NCBI GenBank assembly: GCA_013330355.1
Contig: DUIM01000049.1
Span: 1 to 6,900 of the forward strand
Reading direction: 5' to 3'
DNA: 6,900 nt
DNA from: Methanosarcinales archaeon
GTDB lineage: Archaea > Halobacteriota > Methanosarcinia > Methanosarcinales > Methanocomedenaceae
Shown here: in pieces, positions 1 to 5,231 of the stretch
Position numbering within the stretch: the stretch's first letter is position 1
Layout: the number at the start of each line of letters is the position of its first letter
The notes under the pieces: model-generated
What the model was told of the DNA's origin: nothing
Database searches by the model: none
Seen by the model: only the letters and a program-made list of their open reading frames with translations
Made by a program: the position numbers and the translations under genes

Positions 1-122
1 CATCTTACCTCGATAATATTAAATATGTTTATAGCCTGTTAAGTCCGTTATACCTCAGATATAGATTACGTATCTGATTTCAAATAATAATAATGATAAT
101 AATCCCATAAAGGAGATAATGA

Positions 123-554
123 ATGGTAGATTTCCGAATTATAGTTTCAGACGGCAATACAGGATTGGCACACCAGGTAGAGATTTCTGGCGGCCATGCT
201 AATGGTTTCATTGGAAAAAGTATAGGTGATGTAGTAAGCGGGGACGCTGTAGGGCTTCCGGGTTATTCCCTGAAAATAAAGGGCGGGACTGATAAGGGCG
301 GTTTTCCCATGCGCAGGGGTCTTCCCGGTTCACCCAGGCGAAAGATACTTGTGACTGGTGGAGTGGGTTTCAATTCACTTGTTAAAGGTATGAGACGCCG
401 CAAGACCATGAGGGGTGAAGAGATTTCATCTGATGTCAGCCAGATCAATGTGCTCGTAGAGGAATACGGCAACAAGTCCATTGATGAACTGCTTGGCGGC
501 GGGGCCGGGGAAGAGGGGACAAACGAAGAGTCAACGGAAGAAGTAGCTGAATAA
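123..554 (+). CDS. rps6e: Small ribosomal subunit protein S6e (eS6), 143 aa
   Basis: This is the archaeal/eukaryotic-type S6e protein of the small ribosomal subunit. The N-terminal core is typical of the family: a VDFRIIVSD strand, then IGKSIGDVVSGD, LPGYSLKIKGGTDKGGFPM around residues 45-64, the basic RRGLPGSPRRKILVTGG, and GMRRRKTMRGEEIS near residues 88-101. The ATG is preceded by AGGAG at 111-115 with a 7-base gap, which fixes the start. The leader at 82-103 is rich in AAT triplets. The archaeal family is usually nearer 125-130 aa. The extra length here is an acidic Gly/Glu/Ser/Thr tail (about residues 125-143) not needed for the fold. The bases just after the stop look like more of this tail, interrupted by TAA codons (see findings). 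It is followed by oligo-T tracts and then convergent tRNA-His, so it appears monocistronic at its 3' end. Confidence 0.96.
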   Translation: MVDFRIIVSDGNTGLAHQVEISGGHANGFIGKSIGDVVSGDAVGLPGYSLKIKGGTDKGGFPMRRGLPGSPRRKILVTGGVGFNSLVKGMRRRKTMRGEEISSDVSQINVLVEEYGNKSIDELLGGGAGEEGTNEESTEEVAE

Positions 555-607
555 GCTGCAGAAAACGTTGAGTAAACGACTGAAGAATAACCTGGACAAA
601 AAATAAC

Positions 608-649
608 TTTTTTTAACGATCGGTTATTCCGGTCATACATCTTTTTTTT
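608..649 (+). terminator. Oligo-T terminator region after rps6e
   Basis: Two uninterrupted T-runs on the + strand, seven T at 608-614 and eight T at 642-649, follow rps6e within 100 bases of its stop. Archaeal RNA polymerase commonly stops at such T-tracts without needing a hairpin. An 8-base inverted repeat (585-592 with 622-629, GAATAACC/GGTTATTC) surrounds the first run and may add some structure. Assignment as a terminator is inference from composition and position. Confidence 0.55.
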
Positions 650-690
650 CATTCTAATAGCTGTACTTTTTTATAAAGATGAGTTGAAGT

Positions 691-696
691 AAAAAA
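691..696 (-). terminator. Oligo-T terminator of tRNA-His
   Basis: On the minus strand six T follow the encoded CCA end of tRNA-His after about five bases. A T-run this close behind a tRNA is the usual archaeal stop signal. It is short, so confidence is moderate. Confidence 0.45.
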
Positions 697-701
697 TAGA
701 A

Positions 702-776
702 TGGGGCCCGGGTCGGGAATCGAACCCGAGTCGAAGGATCCACAGTCCTATAGGATAACCCCTACCCCACCCGGGC
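702..776 (-). tRNA. tRNA-His (anticodon GTG), 3' CCA encoded
   Basis: Read on the minus strand, the cloverleaf is complete. The acceptor stem GCCCGGG pairs with CCCGGGC. The D-arm is GGGT/ATCC around an AGGGGTT loop. The anticodon loop CTGTGGA carries U33 and anticodon GTG. The T-arm is TCGGG, TTCGATT, CCCGA. The discriminator is C73, as expected for tRNA-His, and a CCA follows it in the DNA at 702-704. The outermost anticodon-stem pair is T·T. The base before position 1 is T on the coding strand, so the extra G-1 typical of tRNA-His is not encoded and must be added after transcription. It lies convergent to rps6e and divergent from the tRNA-Gln gene. Confidence 0.95.
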
Positions 777-941
777 ACAGAATTTTTGGTAGGGAGAGTG
801 GTGCCTATGGATGCATTGAAATGACATAAAGGTTTTGATGTAACGTCTCTTCTGTGTGCATAATTCAAGCTTTGTCCAGGAATTTTACCCATTTACGACA
901 ATAAAGAATAAGTACTTTAATGCGCTATTAGGATACCCTGC

Positions 942-1048
942 AGTCCCGTAGGGTAGAGGTCAATCCTGCAGGCCTTTGGAACCCGAGACTCTTTGAGGGT
1001 CAGGGATGAGGACAGCCCGCGACGGCGGTTCGAATCCGCCCGGGACTA
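942..1048 (+). tRNA. tRNA-Gln (anticodon TTG) with a 34-base intron
   Basis: The gene is 107 bases and gives a 73-base mature tRNA after removal of 980-1013. The acceptor stem AGTCCCG (942-948) pairs with CGGGACT (1041-1047), and A1048 is the discriminator. The D-arm is GGGT/ATCC. The T-arm is GGCGG, TTCGAAT, CCGCC (1024-1040). The spliced anticodon loop is CTTTGGA with T33 and anticodon TTG at 976-978. The anticodon stem CAGGC (969-973) pairs with GCCCG (1015-1019) with one A·C mismatch, and a further G968-C1020 pair is possible. The first pair A1-T72 distinguishes it from the G1-C72 of the neighbouring tRNA-Glu and is typical of archaeal tRNA-Gln. In archaea this tRNA is charged by misacylation with Glu followed by amidation (GatDE). 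CCA is not encoded. An AT-rich box around 913-921 (TACTTTAAT) is a possible promoter element. Confidence 0.92.
980..1013 (+). other. Archaeal tRNA intron (position 37/38) in tRNA-Gln
   Basis: The 34-base intron sits between tRNA positions 37 and 38, the commonest archaeal site. A bulge-helix-bulge can be drawn. The 5' bulge is G978 G979 | A980. A central 4-bp helix joins 974-977 (CTTT) to 1008-1011 (GAGG), with two G·U pairs. The 3' bulge is A1012 C1013 | A1014. Each bulge is three bases, with the cut after the second. Inside, ACCC at 981-984 can pair with GGGT at 997-1000. This shape is the substrate of archaeal tRNA splicing endonuclease EndA. No box C/D or open frame is apparent in the intron. 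Confidence 0.82.
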
Positions 1049-1077
1049 TAATCTAATCATTTGCAATGCAGCATCGT

Positions 1078-1152
1078 GCTCCGGTAGTGTAGTCCGGCCA
1101 ATCATTCCGGCCTTTCGAGCCGAAGACTCGGGTTCAAATCCCGGCCGGAGCA
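1078..1152 (+). tRNA. tRNA-Glu (anticodon TTC)
   Basis: The acceptor stem GCTCCGG (1078-1084) pairs with CCGGAGC (1145-1151), with discriminator A1152. The D-arm is GTGT/ATCA around a 10-base loop. The anticodon stem CCGGC (1107-1111) pairs with GCCGA (1119-1123) with a C·A mismatch at its base, around the loop CTTTCGA with T1113 as U33 and anticodon TTC at 1114-1116. The T-arm is TCGGG, TTCAAAT, CCCGG. CCA is not encoded and there is no intron. It begins only 29 bases after tRNA-Gln with no clear promoter between, so the two are probably transcribed together. The pairing is apt, since archaeal tRNA-Gln is first charged with Glu by the same GluRS. Confidence 0.95.
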
Positions 1153-1156
1153 TGCG

Positions 1157-1181
1157 GGCCTTAAAACTCTTTTTTAAGGCC
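1157..1181 (+). terminator. Hairpin plus T-run after tRNA-Glu
   Basis: A perfect 10-bp stem, GGCCTTAAAA (1157-1166) with TTTTAAGGCC (1172-1181), closes a five-base loop, with a run of six T at 1170-1175 inside the structure. It starts five bases after the tRNA-Glu discriminator. The position suggests it ends or protects the tRNA-Gln/Glu transcript. The run of T is part of the stem rather than after it, unlike a bacterial intrinsic terminator, but T-rich RNA alone suffices in archaea. Confidence 0.55.
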
Positions 1182-1356
1182 AATTTACCTTTTCTATGAA
1201 ATCTGCTGCACTGAACCCGGGCCGGGCTTTAGGGATTCGAGGGTTTGCCTGTGGGCACATGCTTCTCATCACTAAATATCTTCCATCGCAATCGGAGCAT
1301 ATTTTATTTTCACCATAACTCTGGTAAAAACCTGAAAATATCAATTTATCCAATCT

Positions 1357-1653
1357 TCATATCTGCCTGGAAAGTTCACGCAGTACTTTCCTCACTACCC
1401 CTTTATCAGCAGGGTAAGTTTTCTCTTCAATTACAACCGCAGGCAGTTCCTTAATATGATACCTCGACACTGCATCCGGATGCACAGTAGTATCCAGTAT
1501 ACTGAACCTTGCACCGAACTCCCTTACAACATTTTTAATAGCTTCGCTTATATCAGGTGAAGGGTCGGTAGACATTACAGCAACCCCACAGGTGCAGTCA
1601 ACACGCTTGTATTCCAGTTTCTTAACAAGGATTACTTCCGGTTTTTCGGTCAT
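1357..1653 (-). CDS. Small thioredoxin-fold-like protein with a CxC motif, 98 aa
   Basis: I do not recognise a named family with certainty. The order of predicted strands and helices resembles a small thioredoxin/glutaredoxin fold: strand EVILVKK (6-12), a Cys pair DCTCG at C20 and C22, helix SEAIKNVVREFG (36-47), strand ARFSILD (48-54), then ELPAVVIEE (69-77), where P71 is placed like the cis-proline of thioredoxins, and a final helix DKGVVRKVLREL (83-94). The active-site spacing is CxC rather than the usual CxxC. There is no signal peptide or membrane segment, so it should be cytoplasmic. The start ATG has AGGA only a few bases upstream, so the initiation signal is weak. It is about 140 bases downstream of the rubrerythrin gene on the same strand. 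A redox or metal-binding role is inference. Confidence 0.72.
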   Translation of the reverse strand: MTEKPEVILVKKLEYKRVDCTCGVAVMSTDPSPDISEAIKNVVREFGARFSILDTTVHPDAVSRYHIKELPAVVIEEKTYPADKGVVRKVLRELSRQI

Positions 1654-1797
1654 AATCCTGTATTAGTCATTGAATAGATATTACTTTATTCCAATAAGTG
1701 AAAATGAAATAATGAAAAGAACCGGTTTGATAGTATACAAAAGAATCTCTCTAATGCACAAATCAATATCCAGCAGGGGATAGAATATTTCCCAACT

Positions 1798-2313
1798 CTA
1801 AAACCTGCCATCTGTAAGGCTCAGGTGATCCTTTTCGATCTCAATAATAGAAGTAAATATCTCTTTTATCCTCTCTTCAGTTGCCTCACCCAAAAATCGG
1901 GTATAATGGACAATCGCATTGGTCTCCCGCTGGTTGGATTCCATCAGGTTGTCCCGGTTCATGTTACTGCACATGTCCCTGTCCCGGCTGATATCAGGGG
2001 ACTGTTTTTTCAATTCCTTGACAATTGTGGAAGCATGTTCGGACTCAACCTTAGCCAAACGCTTGAACATGGTAGCATCGGCCACATTATCTGCCATGGC
2101 CGCTGCACAGAAATAGAATTCTGCATTGCCAAGTTCCAGATCCAGTGCTTCTTCCAGATTCTGGCGGGATACATCGGTCAATGTGTATATCGGCAGTTCA
2201 AATTCCTCTGCTTCGATCATATACTGCTGGTGGGCACCACAGAACGGACAGTGAGTCGGCGGTGCATCCCCCAGATAACCTTCCTGGCATATCTTACATT
2301 TGAATACTTTCAA
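1798..2313 (-). CDS. rbr: Reverse rubrerythrin (rubredoxin domain N-terminal, diiron domain C-terminal), 171 aa from TTG
   Basis: Rubrerythrins are cytoplasmic non-heme iron proteins that reduce hydrogen peroxide in anaerobes. Here the rubredoxin-like Fe(Cys)4 site comes first: FKCKIC and HCPFCGAH give two CxxC pairs in the first 30 residues. The ferritin-like four-helix domain follows, with ligand motifs LELGNAEFY, VESEHA, NQRETNAIVHY and EIEKDHL (two ExxH-type motifs). This is the 'reverse' order compared with classical rubrerythrin. I chose TTG at 2311-2313 because AGGTGG lies at 2323-2328 with a 9-base gap, and because the protein then begins directly at the rubredoxin fold. An in-frame ATG at 2368-2370 would add 19 residues unlike the family and lies upstream of the likely TATA box at 2345-2353. 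The gene is divergent from ccmF. Confidence 0.9.
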   Translation of the reverse strand: MKVFKCKICQEGYLGDAPPTHCPFCGAHQQYMIEAEEFELPIYTLTDVSRQNLEEALDLELGNAEFYFCAAAMADNVADATMFKRLAKVESEHASTIVKELKKQSPDISRDRDMCSNMNRDNLMESNQRETNAIVHYTRFLGEATEERIKEIFTSIIEIEKDHLSLTDGRF

Positions 2314-2344
2314 ATAATCAACCCACCTGCAATTGAAACTAAAG

Positions 2345-2360
2345 AAATTTAAAGTTATCG
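2345..2360 (-). promoter_or_regulatory. Probable BRE/TATA box for rubrerythrin
   Basis: Read on the minus strand, CGATAAC is followed by TTTAAATTT at 2345-2353, an archaeal BRE/TATA-like pair. A start site about 25 bases downstream would fall near 2320-2328, giving a very short leader before the TTG start and excluding the upstream ATG at 2370. Assignment is by pattern and position only. Confidence 0.45.
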
Positions 2361-2369
2361 TGTTTTGCA

Positions 2370-2409
2370 TGATAGTAGCATTATCAAAAAGATTGAAATA
2401 GTATCAATC
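2370..2409. promoter_or_regulatory. Two dyads in the rbr/ccmF divergent region (possible operators)
   Basis: TGATA-N7-TATCA (2370-2386) and GATTGA-N7-TCAATC (2391-2409) are inverted repeats with equal 7-base spacers. Their centres, about 2378 and 2400, are 22 bases apart, close to two helical turns, so bound dimers would sit on the same DNA face. They lie just upstream of the rubrerythrin TATA box. A regulatory role is inference. Confidence 0.3.
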
Positions 2410-2452
2410 CTATGTGATTGTCATCAAGTGTGGAAATTTCAAGAAAATGAAA

Positions 2453-2520
2453 ATTACAGACAGGATAAACATGATTGACAGGATACAATCCAATCCTGCA
2501 TATTCTGCATATCCTGTCAA
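2453..2520. repeat. Palindromic CAGGAT-unit repeat
   Basis: The block holds several spaced copies of (A/G)CAGGAT on the + strand (around 2456-2465 and 2478-2484) and on the minus strand (around 2492-2498 and 2511-2518). The outer arms TTGACAGGATA (2475-2485) and TATCCTGTCAA (2510-2520) are perfect 11-base inverted copies, with the inner CCTGCA and TCTGCA units continuing the pattern. It could fold as a hairpin in RNA or single-stranded DNA. It is intergenic and has no coding potential. What it does is unknown to me. Confidence 0.6.
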
Positions 2521-2536
2521 AAGATAAGATTGAAAC

Positions 2537-2579
2537 TAATATAAATTACCCATATTCATATCGAAATGCGTTTATAATT
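2537..2579 (+). promoter_or_regulatory. ccmF promoter region (two TATA boxes)
   Basis: CGAAA at 2562-2566 followed by TTTATAAT at 2571-2578 matches an archaeal BRE/TATA pair and predicts a start near 2600, which would leave a leader of roughly 10 bases. A second box, TAATATAAAT at 2537-2546, would start transcripts near 2568 and leave room for the weak Shine-Dalgarno AGGT at 2598-2601. The sequence does not decide which is used. Confidence 0.5.
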
Positions 2580-2610
2580 TCCTTACGTTGAAAAAACAGG
2601 TAAGATTTTA

Positions 2611-4908
2611 ATGACAAATTTAGGAACACTACTTCTTAACATTACGCTGCTATTTAGTGTATTATCCATACTGCTGCTGCTGTACCGTGAATATTCAGGG
2701 GTAAAGGAAATAACAGGTTATGCCAGGTGGACCATCCGGATATCGGCCCTGTTATCAGTCCTGACCATGCTGCTGTTGATCAATTATTTCCTCAGTTCTG
2801 ATTTCAGGTTTATCTATGTTTCCCAGAACTCATCCACGTTATTAAGTCCAATATACCAATTAGTAGCTACTATTGCGGTGCAGGATGGTGCGATGCTGTT
2901 ATGGACAGCACTTGTATTTTTGCAAATATTATGGATAAGCGAACGATATGACCTGGATTCCAGGTTCTTCAGGCGCATGGTGATCATAATGCTGGTTGTG
3001 GGTGCCCTGTTCACCTACGTGATCGCTTACAAGTCAAGTATGTACCCCTTCCAGACCTGGTTCGATCTCTGGGGCAGCCAGTATAATATCCCGGTGAACT
3101 ATGCAATGGCTGAGGGTGCGGGATTACGTCCCATATTGAAGGACCCCATAATGGCCATACACCCGCCGACCCAGTTCGTGGCATACGCCACTACACTGAT
3201 ACCATTTGCTGCTGCCCTGTCCTTTATGATAACAAGTGGCGTAGGCAAGCAATGGGAGAAAGTGCAGCGCCAGTGGATACGTTTCTCATGGTTCTCCATG
3301 TCCATTACCCTGGTACTCGGTGGTGCCTGGATATACAAGCTTGCACAGTGGGGTACACTATCAGGCACTGGCAACATTTGGGCATGGGACCCTTACGAGA
3401 CCACACCATTCATCGTGTGGATGATAACCACAATGTACATGCACATGGCATACAAGTACAGGACCGGCAGGGAGTATGAGGTGCTTACGCCCCTGTTCGG
3501 TACACTTACTTTTATCACAACACTCTATGCAGGCTGGGTGGCACGCAGCGGTGCTGTCTCATCCACCCATGATGTGGGTGCGCTGCCCAGTGCCAGTATC
3601 TTCTTCTGGTCAACTATCTTACTGCTGGGGGTTGTACTATACCTGTCTTTTATGAAGATCAAGGATGCAAAGGATGAAGAAGGGGGAGTGGGAAAACTGT
3701 TCACCCATTCCCACTTGTTCGACCTGACAGCCATCGTATTTATCATTCTCGCCTTTATTTCCTTCTTTGGCATTACGGCACCGATCTATTCCAAGCTGGT
3801 GATGGACCTGAACGCCAATCCCACTGAACGGGAATTCTTTAATACGATTGCATACCCGTTCACTATGCTGCTGATGCTTATTATCGGTGTGTGCCTGCCG
3901 TATAAGCCTATTGTAAAGAAGATAGGGGCACAGAAGTATCTTATTGCCGCGTCTATTATATTATTACTTAGCATAATCTGTGCGTTCATTGTACCCGGAC
4001 CTGAATATTACGTTATTAACCATTCCAGCCCGTTCTACGAGACTGCTTCGGGTATCTCGCAGATGTTGGGCAGCCTGTCGCTGCTTAGCTACGTGCCTAT
4101 CTTCCTGTTCTCGCTGGCAGCTATTGTGTACAGGTTCGTGCTGGATGTCCGGGGTACGAAGGACAGTAAACGATTGATGAAACCTGCTGGTATAACCATG
4201 ATACATTTGGGTACTATCCTGCTGCTGCTTGGGGTTATTGTAAGCCAGTCCTTTGATGTGACCTACAGGATGAATTATGCGGACTCTGAGTTGGGTGAGA
4301 TACAGTACGTCAGCACCGGGGTGCTTGACGATTACGGTAATTATAAGGATTACAGTGATAATCCTCTGGGTCTTGAACTGGTACTTAACAATGGGGATGC
4401 AATACATACTGTGAGCACCAATGACAGGATGGTGGAAGGCCTGACAAAGAATGCTTTCCACATAAACCTTTACAGGGACGGCAAGAAAGTAGCAACGGGT
4501 GCGGCACTTTACTGGATCGAGCTTTATGATGAGAACCTGGATGGCACATTCGAGCGGGTGGAGTGGACAAATATCATGGATGATGAAAAGCTGTTCAGGA
4601 CCTACCATGTGAAGTACGGCGGCCGGGTTGGTAACGGATATAGTTTCGTGATCAAGGAGATTCCGCTTATCAGTGCTGTGTGGATCGGTTCAGTGCTGAT
4701 GTGTATGGGTGTGCTGCTTATATTTGGGGACCAGCAGTTGTTCGGGGTAAAGGAGAAGATCAAGTTTAAGGCGATACCAAGGACTATGGCTGAAGCACCT
4801 GCGGAGAAGGCGGGGCGCAGGCAGAAGAAACCTGTACCTGATGAACCAAGTGCTGCCGATAAGTACGAGAAGATGTTGATGGAAGAACTTGAGGCTGCTA
4901 AAAAATAG
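2611..4908 (+). CDS. ccmF: Cytochrome c heme lyase CcmF, 765 aa
   Basis: CcmF is the membrane heme lyase of cytochrome c maturation system I, attaching heme from holo-CcmE to CxxCH motifs outside the membrane. The WWD-family signature reads NIWAWDPYET (residues 255-264, W257, W259, D260). Four histidines match the heme-binding set known from E. coli CcmF: H184 in AIHPP, H278 in MYMHMAYK, H320 in SSTHDVG and H532 in MIHLG. There are many membrane segments, the first at about 3-24 and the last at about 687-706, with a soluble loop at roughly 550-685. Bacterial CcmF is around 650 aa. The extra length here includes a 59-residue Lys/Glu/Pro tail (707-765), predicted cytoplasmic and ending in a charged helix. 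The start ATG has AGGT nine bases upstream. No other ccm gene is in the window. The stop is TAG. The tail-coding DNA is duplicated at 5940-6119. Confidence 0.95.
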   Translation: MTNLGTLLLNITLLFSVLSILLLLYREYSGVKEITGYARWTIRISALLSVLTMLLLINYFLSSDFRFIYVSQNSSTLLSPIYQLVATIAVQDGAMLLWTALVFLQILWISERYDLDSRFFRRMVIIMLVVGALFTYVIAYKSSMYPFQTWFDLWGSQYNIPVNYAMAEGAGLRPILKDPIMAIHPPTQFVAYATTLIPFAAALSFMITSGVGKQWEKVQRQWIRFSWFSMSITLVLGGAWIYKLAQWGTLSGTGNIWAWDPYETTPFIVWMITTMYMHMAYKYRTGREYEVLTPLFGTLTFITTLYAGWVARSGAVSSTHDVGALPSASIFFWSTILLLGVVLYLSFMKIKDAKDEEGGVGKLFTHSHLFDLTAIVFIILAFISFFGITAPIYSKLVMDLNANPTEREFFNTIAYPFTMLLMLIIGVCLPYKPIVKKIGAQKYLIAASIILLLSIICAFIVPGPEYYVINHSSPFYETASGISQMLGSLSLLSYVPIFLFSLAAIVYRFVLDVRGTKDSKRLMKPAGITMIHLGTILLLLGVIVSQSFDVTYRMNYADSELGEIQYVSTGVLDDYGNYKDYSDNPLGLELVLNNGDAIHTVSTNDRMVEGLTKNAFHINLYRDGKKVATGAALYWIELYDENLDGTFERVEWTNIMDDEKLFRTYHVKYGGRVGNGYSFVIKEIPLISAVWIGSVLMCMGVLLIFGDQQLFGVKEKIKFKAIPRTMAEAPAEKAGRRQKKPVPDEPSAADKYEKMLMEELEAAKK

Positions 4909-5010
4909 GCGGGCTTGATGCTTCTTTTATTTTTATTTTACGTGACGATACCACGTAGAAATAATAAGCACCAGGGTTATGATTCAAACCAGAGTGTACC
5001 TAATAAAATA
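4729..5010 (+). repeat. Direct repeat copy 1: ccmF tail plus 3' flank
   Basis: This is the copy inside the intact gene. It begins at codon 707, directly after the last membrane helix, and runs through the TAG stop and about 100 bases of 3' flank. Against copy 2 the coding part has 3 substitutions in 180 bases and no gaps. The next 54 bases have 3 substitutions, and after about 4965 identity decays with small gaps, ending near a shared CCTAATAAAATA (4999-5010). A few bases upstream (GCTTA..TTTG) are also shared. Confidence 0.93.
4921..4957 (+). terminator. T-rich terminator and hairpin after ccmF
   Basis: A T-rich tract at 4921-4939 directly after ccmF leads into a 6-bp hairpin, TACGTG (4939-4944) with CACGTA (4952-4957) around a 7-base loop. 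T-tracts of this kind stop archaeal transcription. The same tract could encode a small peptide from ATG 4918 (see findings). Confidence 0.5.
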
Positions 5011-5100
5011 ACAGTCTAAAATCGATATATTGATGTATGCCGGTAAAATTACTTTAATTATTCTGAATGTTTCAATTTTAGTGTTTTTCCGACAATCTCG

Positions 5101-5118
5101 CTTAAAGTAATATAAATA
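5101..5118 (+). promoter_or_regulatory. Orphan BRE/TATA-like promoter
   Basis: CTTAAAG followed by TAATATAAATA (5108-5118) closely resembles an archaeal BRE/TATA pair on the + strand. A start would be expected near 5138-5142. No + strand gene follows: the next gene is on the minus strand, so transcription from here would give a non-coding RNA or an antisense to that gene. Such a box can arise by chance in AT-rich DNA. Confidence 0.4.
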
Positions 5119-5134
5119 GAAAATAGATAGAATA

Positions 5135-5175
5135 AGCAGCCAGCAGTAATCATTTAATGATGCTGCATAGCTGCT
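5135..5175 (+). ncRNA. Candidate structured RNA hairpin
   Basis: A nested imperfect stem of about 15 bp: the outer AGCAGC (5135-5140) pairs with GCTGCT (5170-5175), the middle CAGC (5141-5144) with GCTG (5162-5165), and the inner ATCAT (5149-5153) with ATGAT (5157-5161) around a TTA loop. It is richer in G and C than its surroundings and begins about where a transcript from the TATA box at 5108-5118 would start. No known RNA family is recognised. This is a candidate only. Confidence 0.22.
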
Positions 5176-5231
5176 ATATCATCTATTTGCTGTGAAAATA
5201 GCATTTTTATGCTTATGGGTGTCCCGAAGGG

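Larger units (their letters stand above)
5020..5231. other. AT-rich intergenic segment
   Basis: The stretch between ccmF (stop at 4908) and the next gene (stop at 5232) is 323 bases. Its first 100 bases are the 3' part of direct repeat copy 1. The rest is AT-rich and contains no convincing gene. It holds a promoter-like box and hairpin on the + strand (separate entries). On the minus strand, just after the stop of the next gene, a short hairpin CCC-TTC-GGG and another AGCAT-N4-ATGCT (5200-5213) may end that gene's transcript. Confidence 0.6.

Noticed and set aside
263..652. Minus-strand frame of 129 codons opposite rps6e
   Set aside because: Ser/Pro-rich translation of the antisense of S6e. 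The S6e frame explains the region.
993..1199. + strand frame of 68 codons across tRNA-Gln and tRNA-Glu
   Set aside because: It is composed of tRNA sequence translated in one frame, not a protein gene.
1213..1246. tRNA-like remnant (GGGATTCGAGGGTT and a CCCGGGC-rich stretch)
   Set aside because: I could not build a T-arm plus acceptor pairing or any cloverleaf from it. The resemblance is limited to a few bases.
1825..2352. Long + strand frame of 175 codons opposite rubrerythrin
   Set aside because: It is fully antisense to a gene with clear rubredoxin and diiron motifs. It has no recognisable domain and is a frame shadow.
3964..4608. Minus-strand frame of 214 codons inside ccmF
   Set aside because: It lies opposite conserved CcmF coding sequence, has no ribosome site and no family resemblance.
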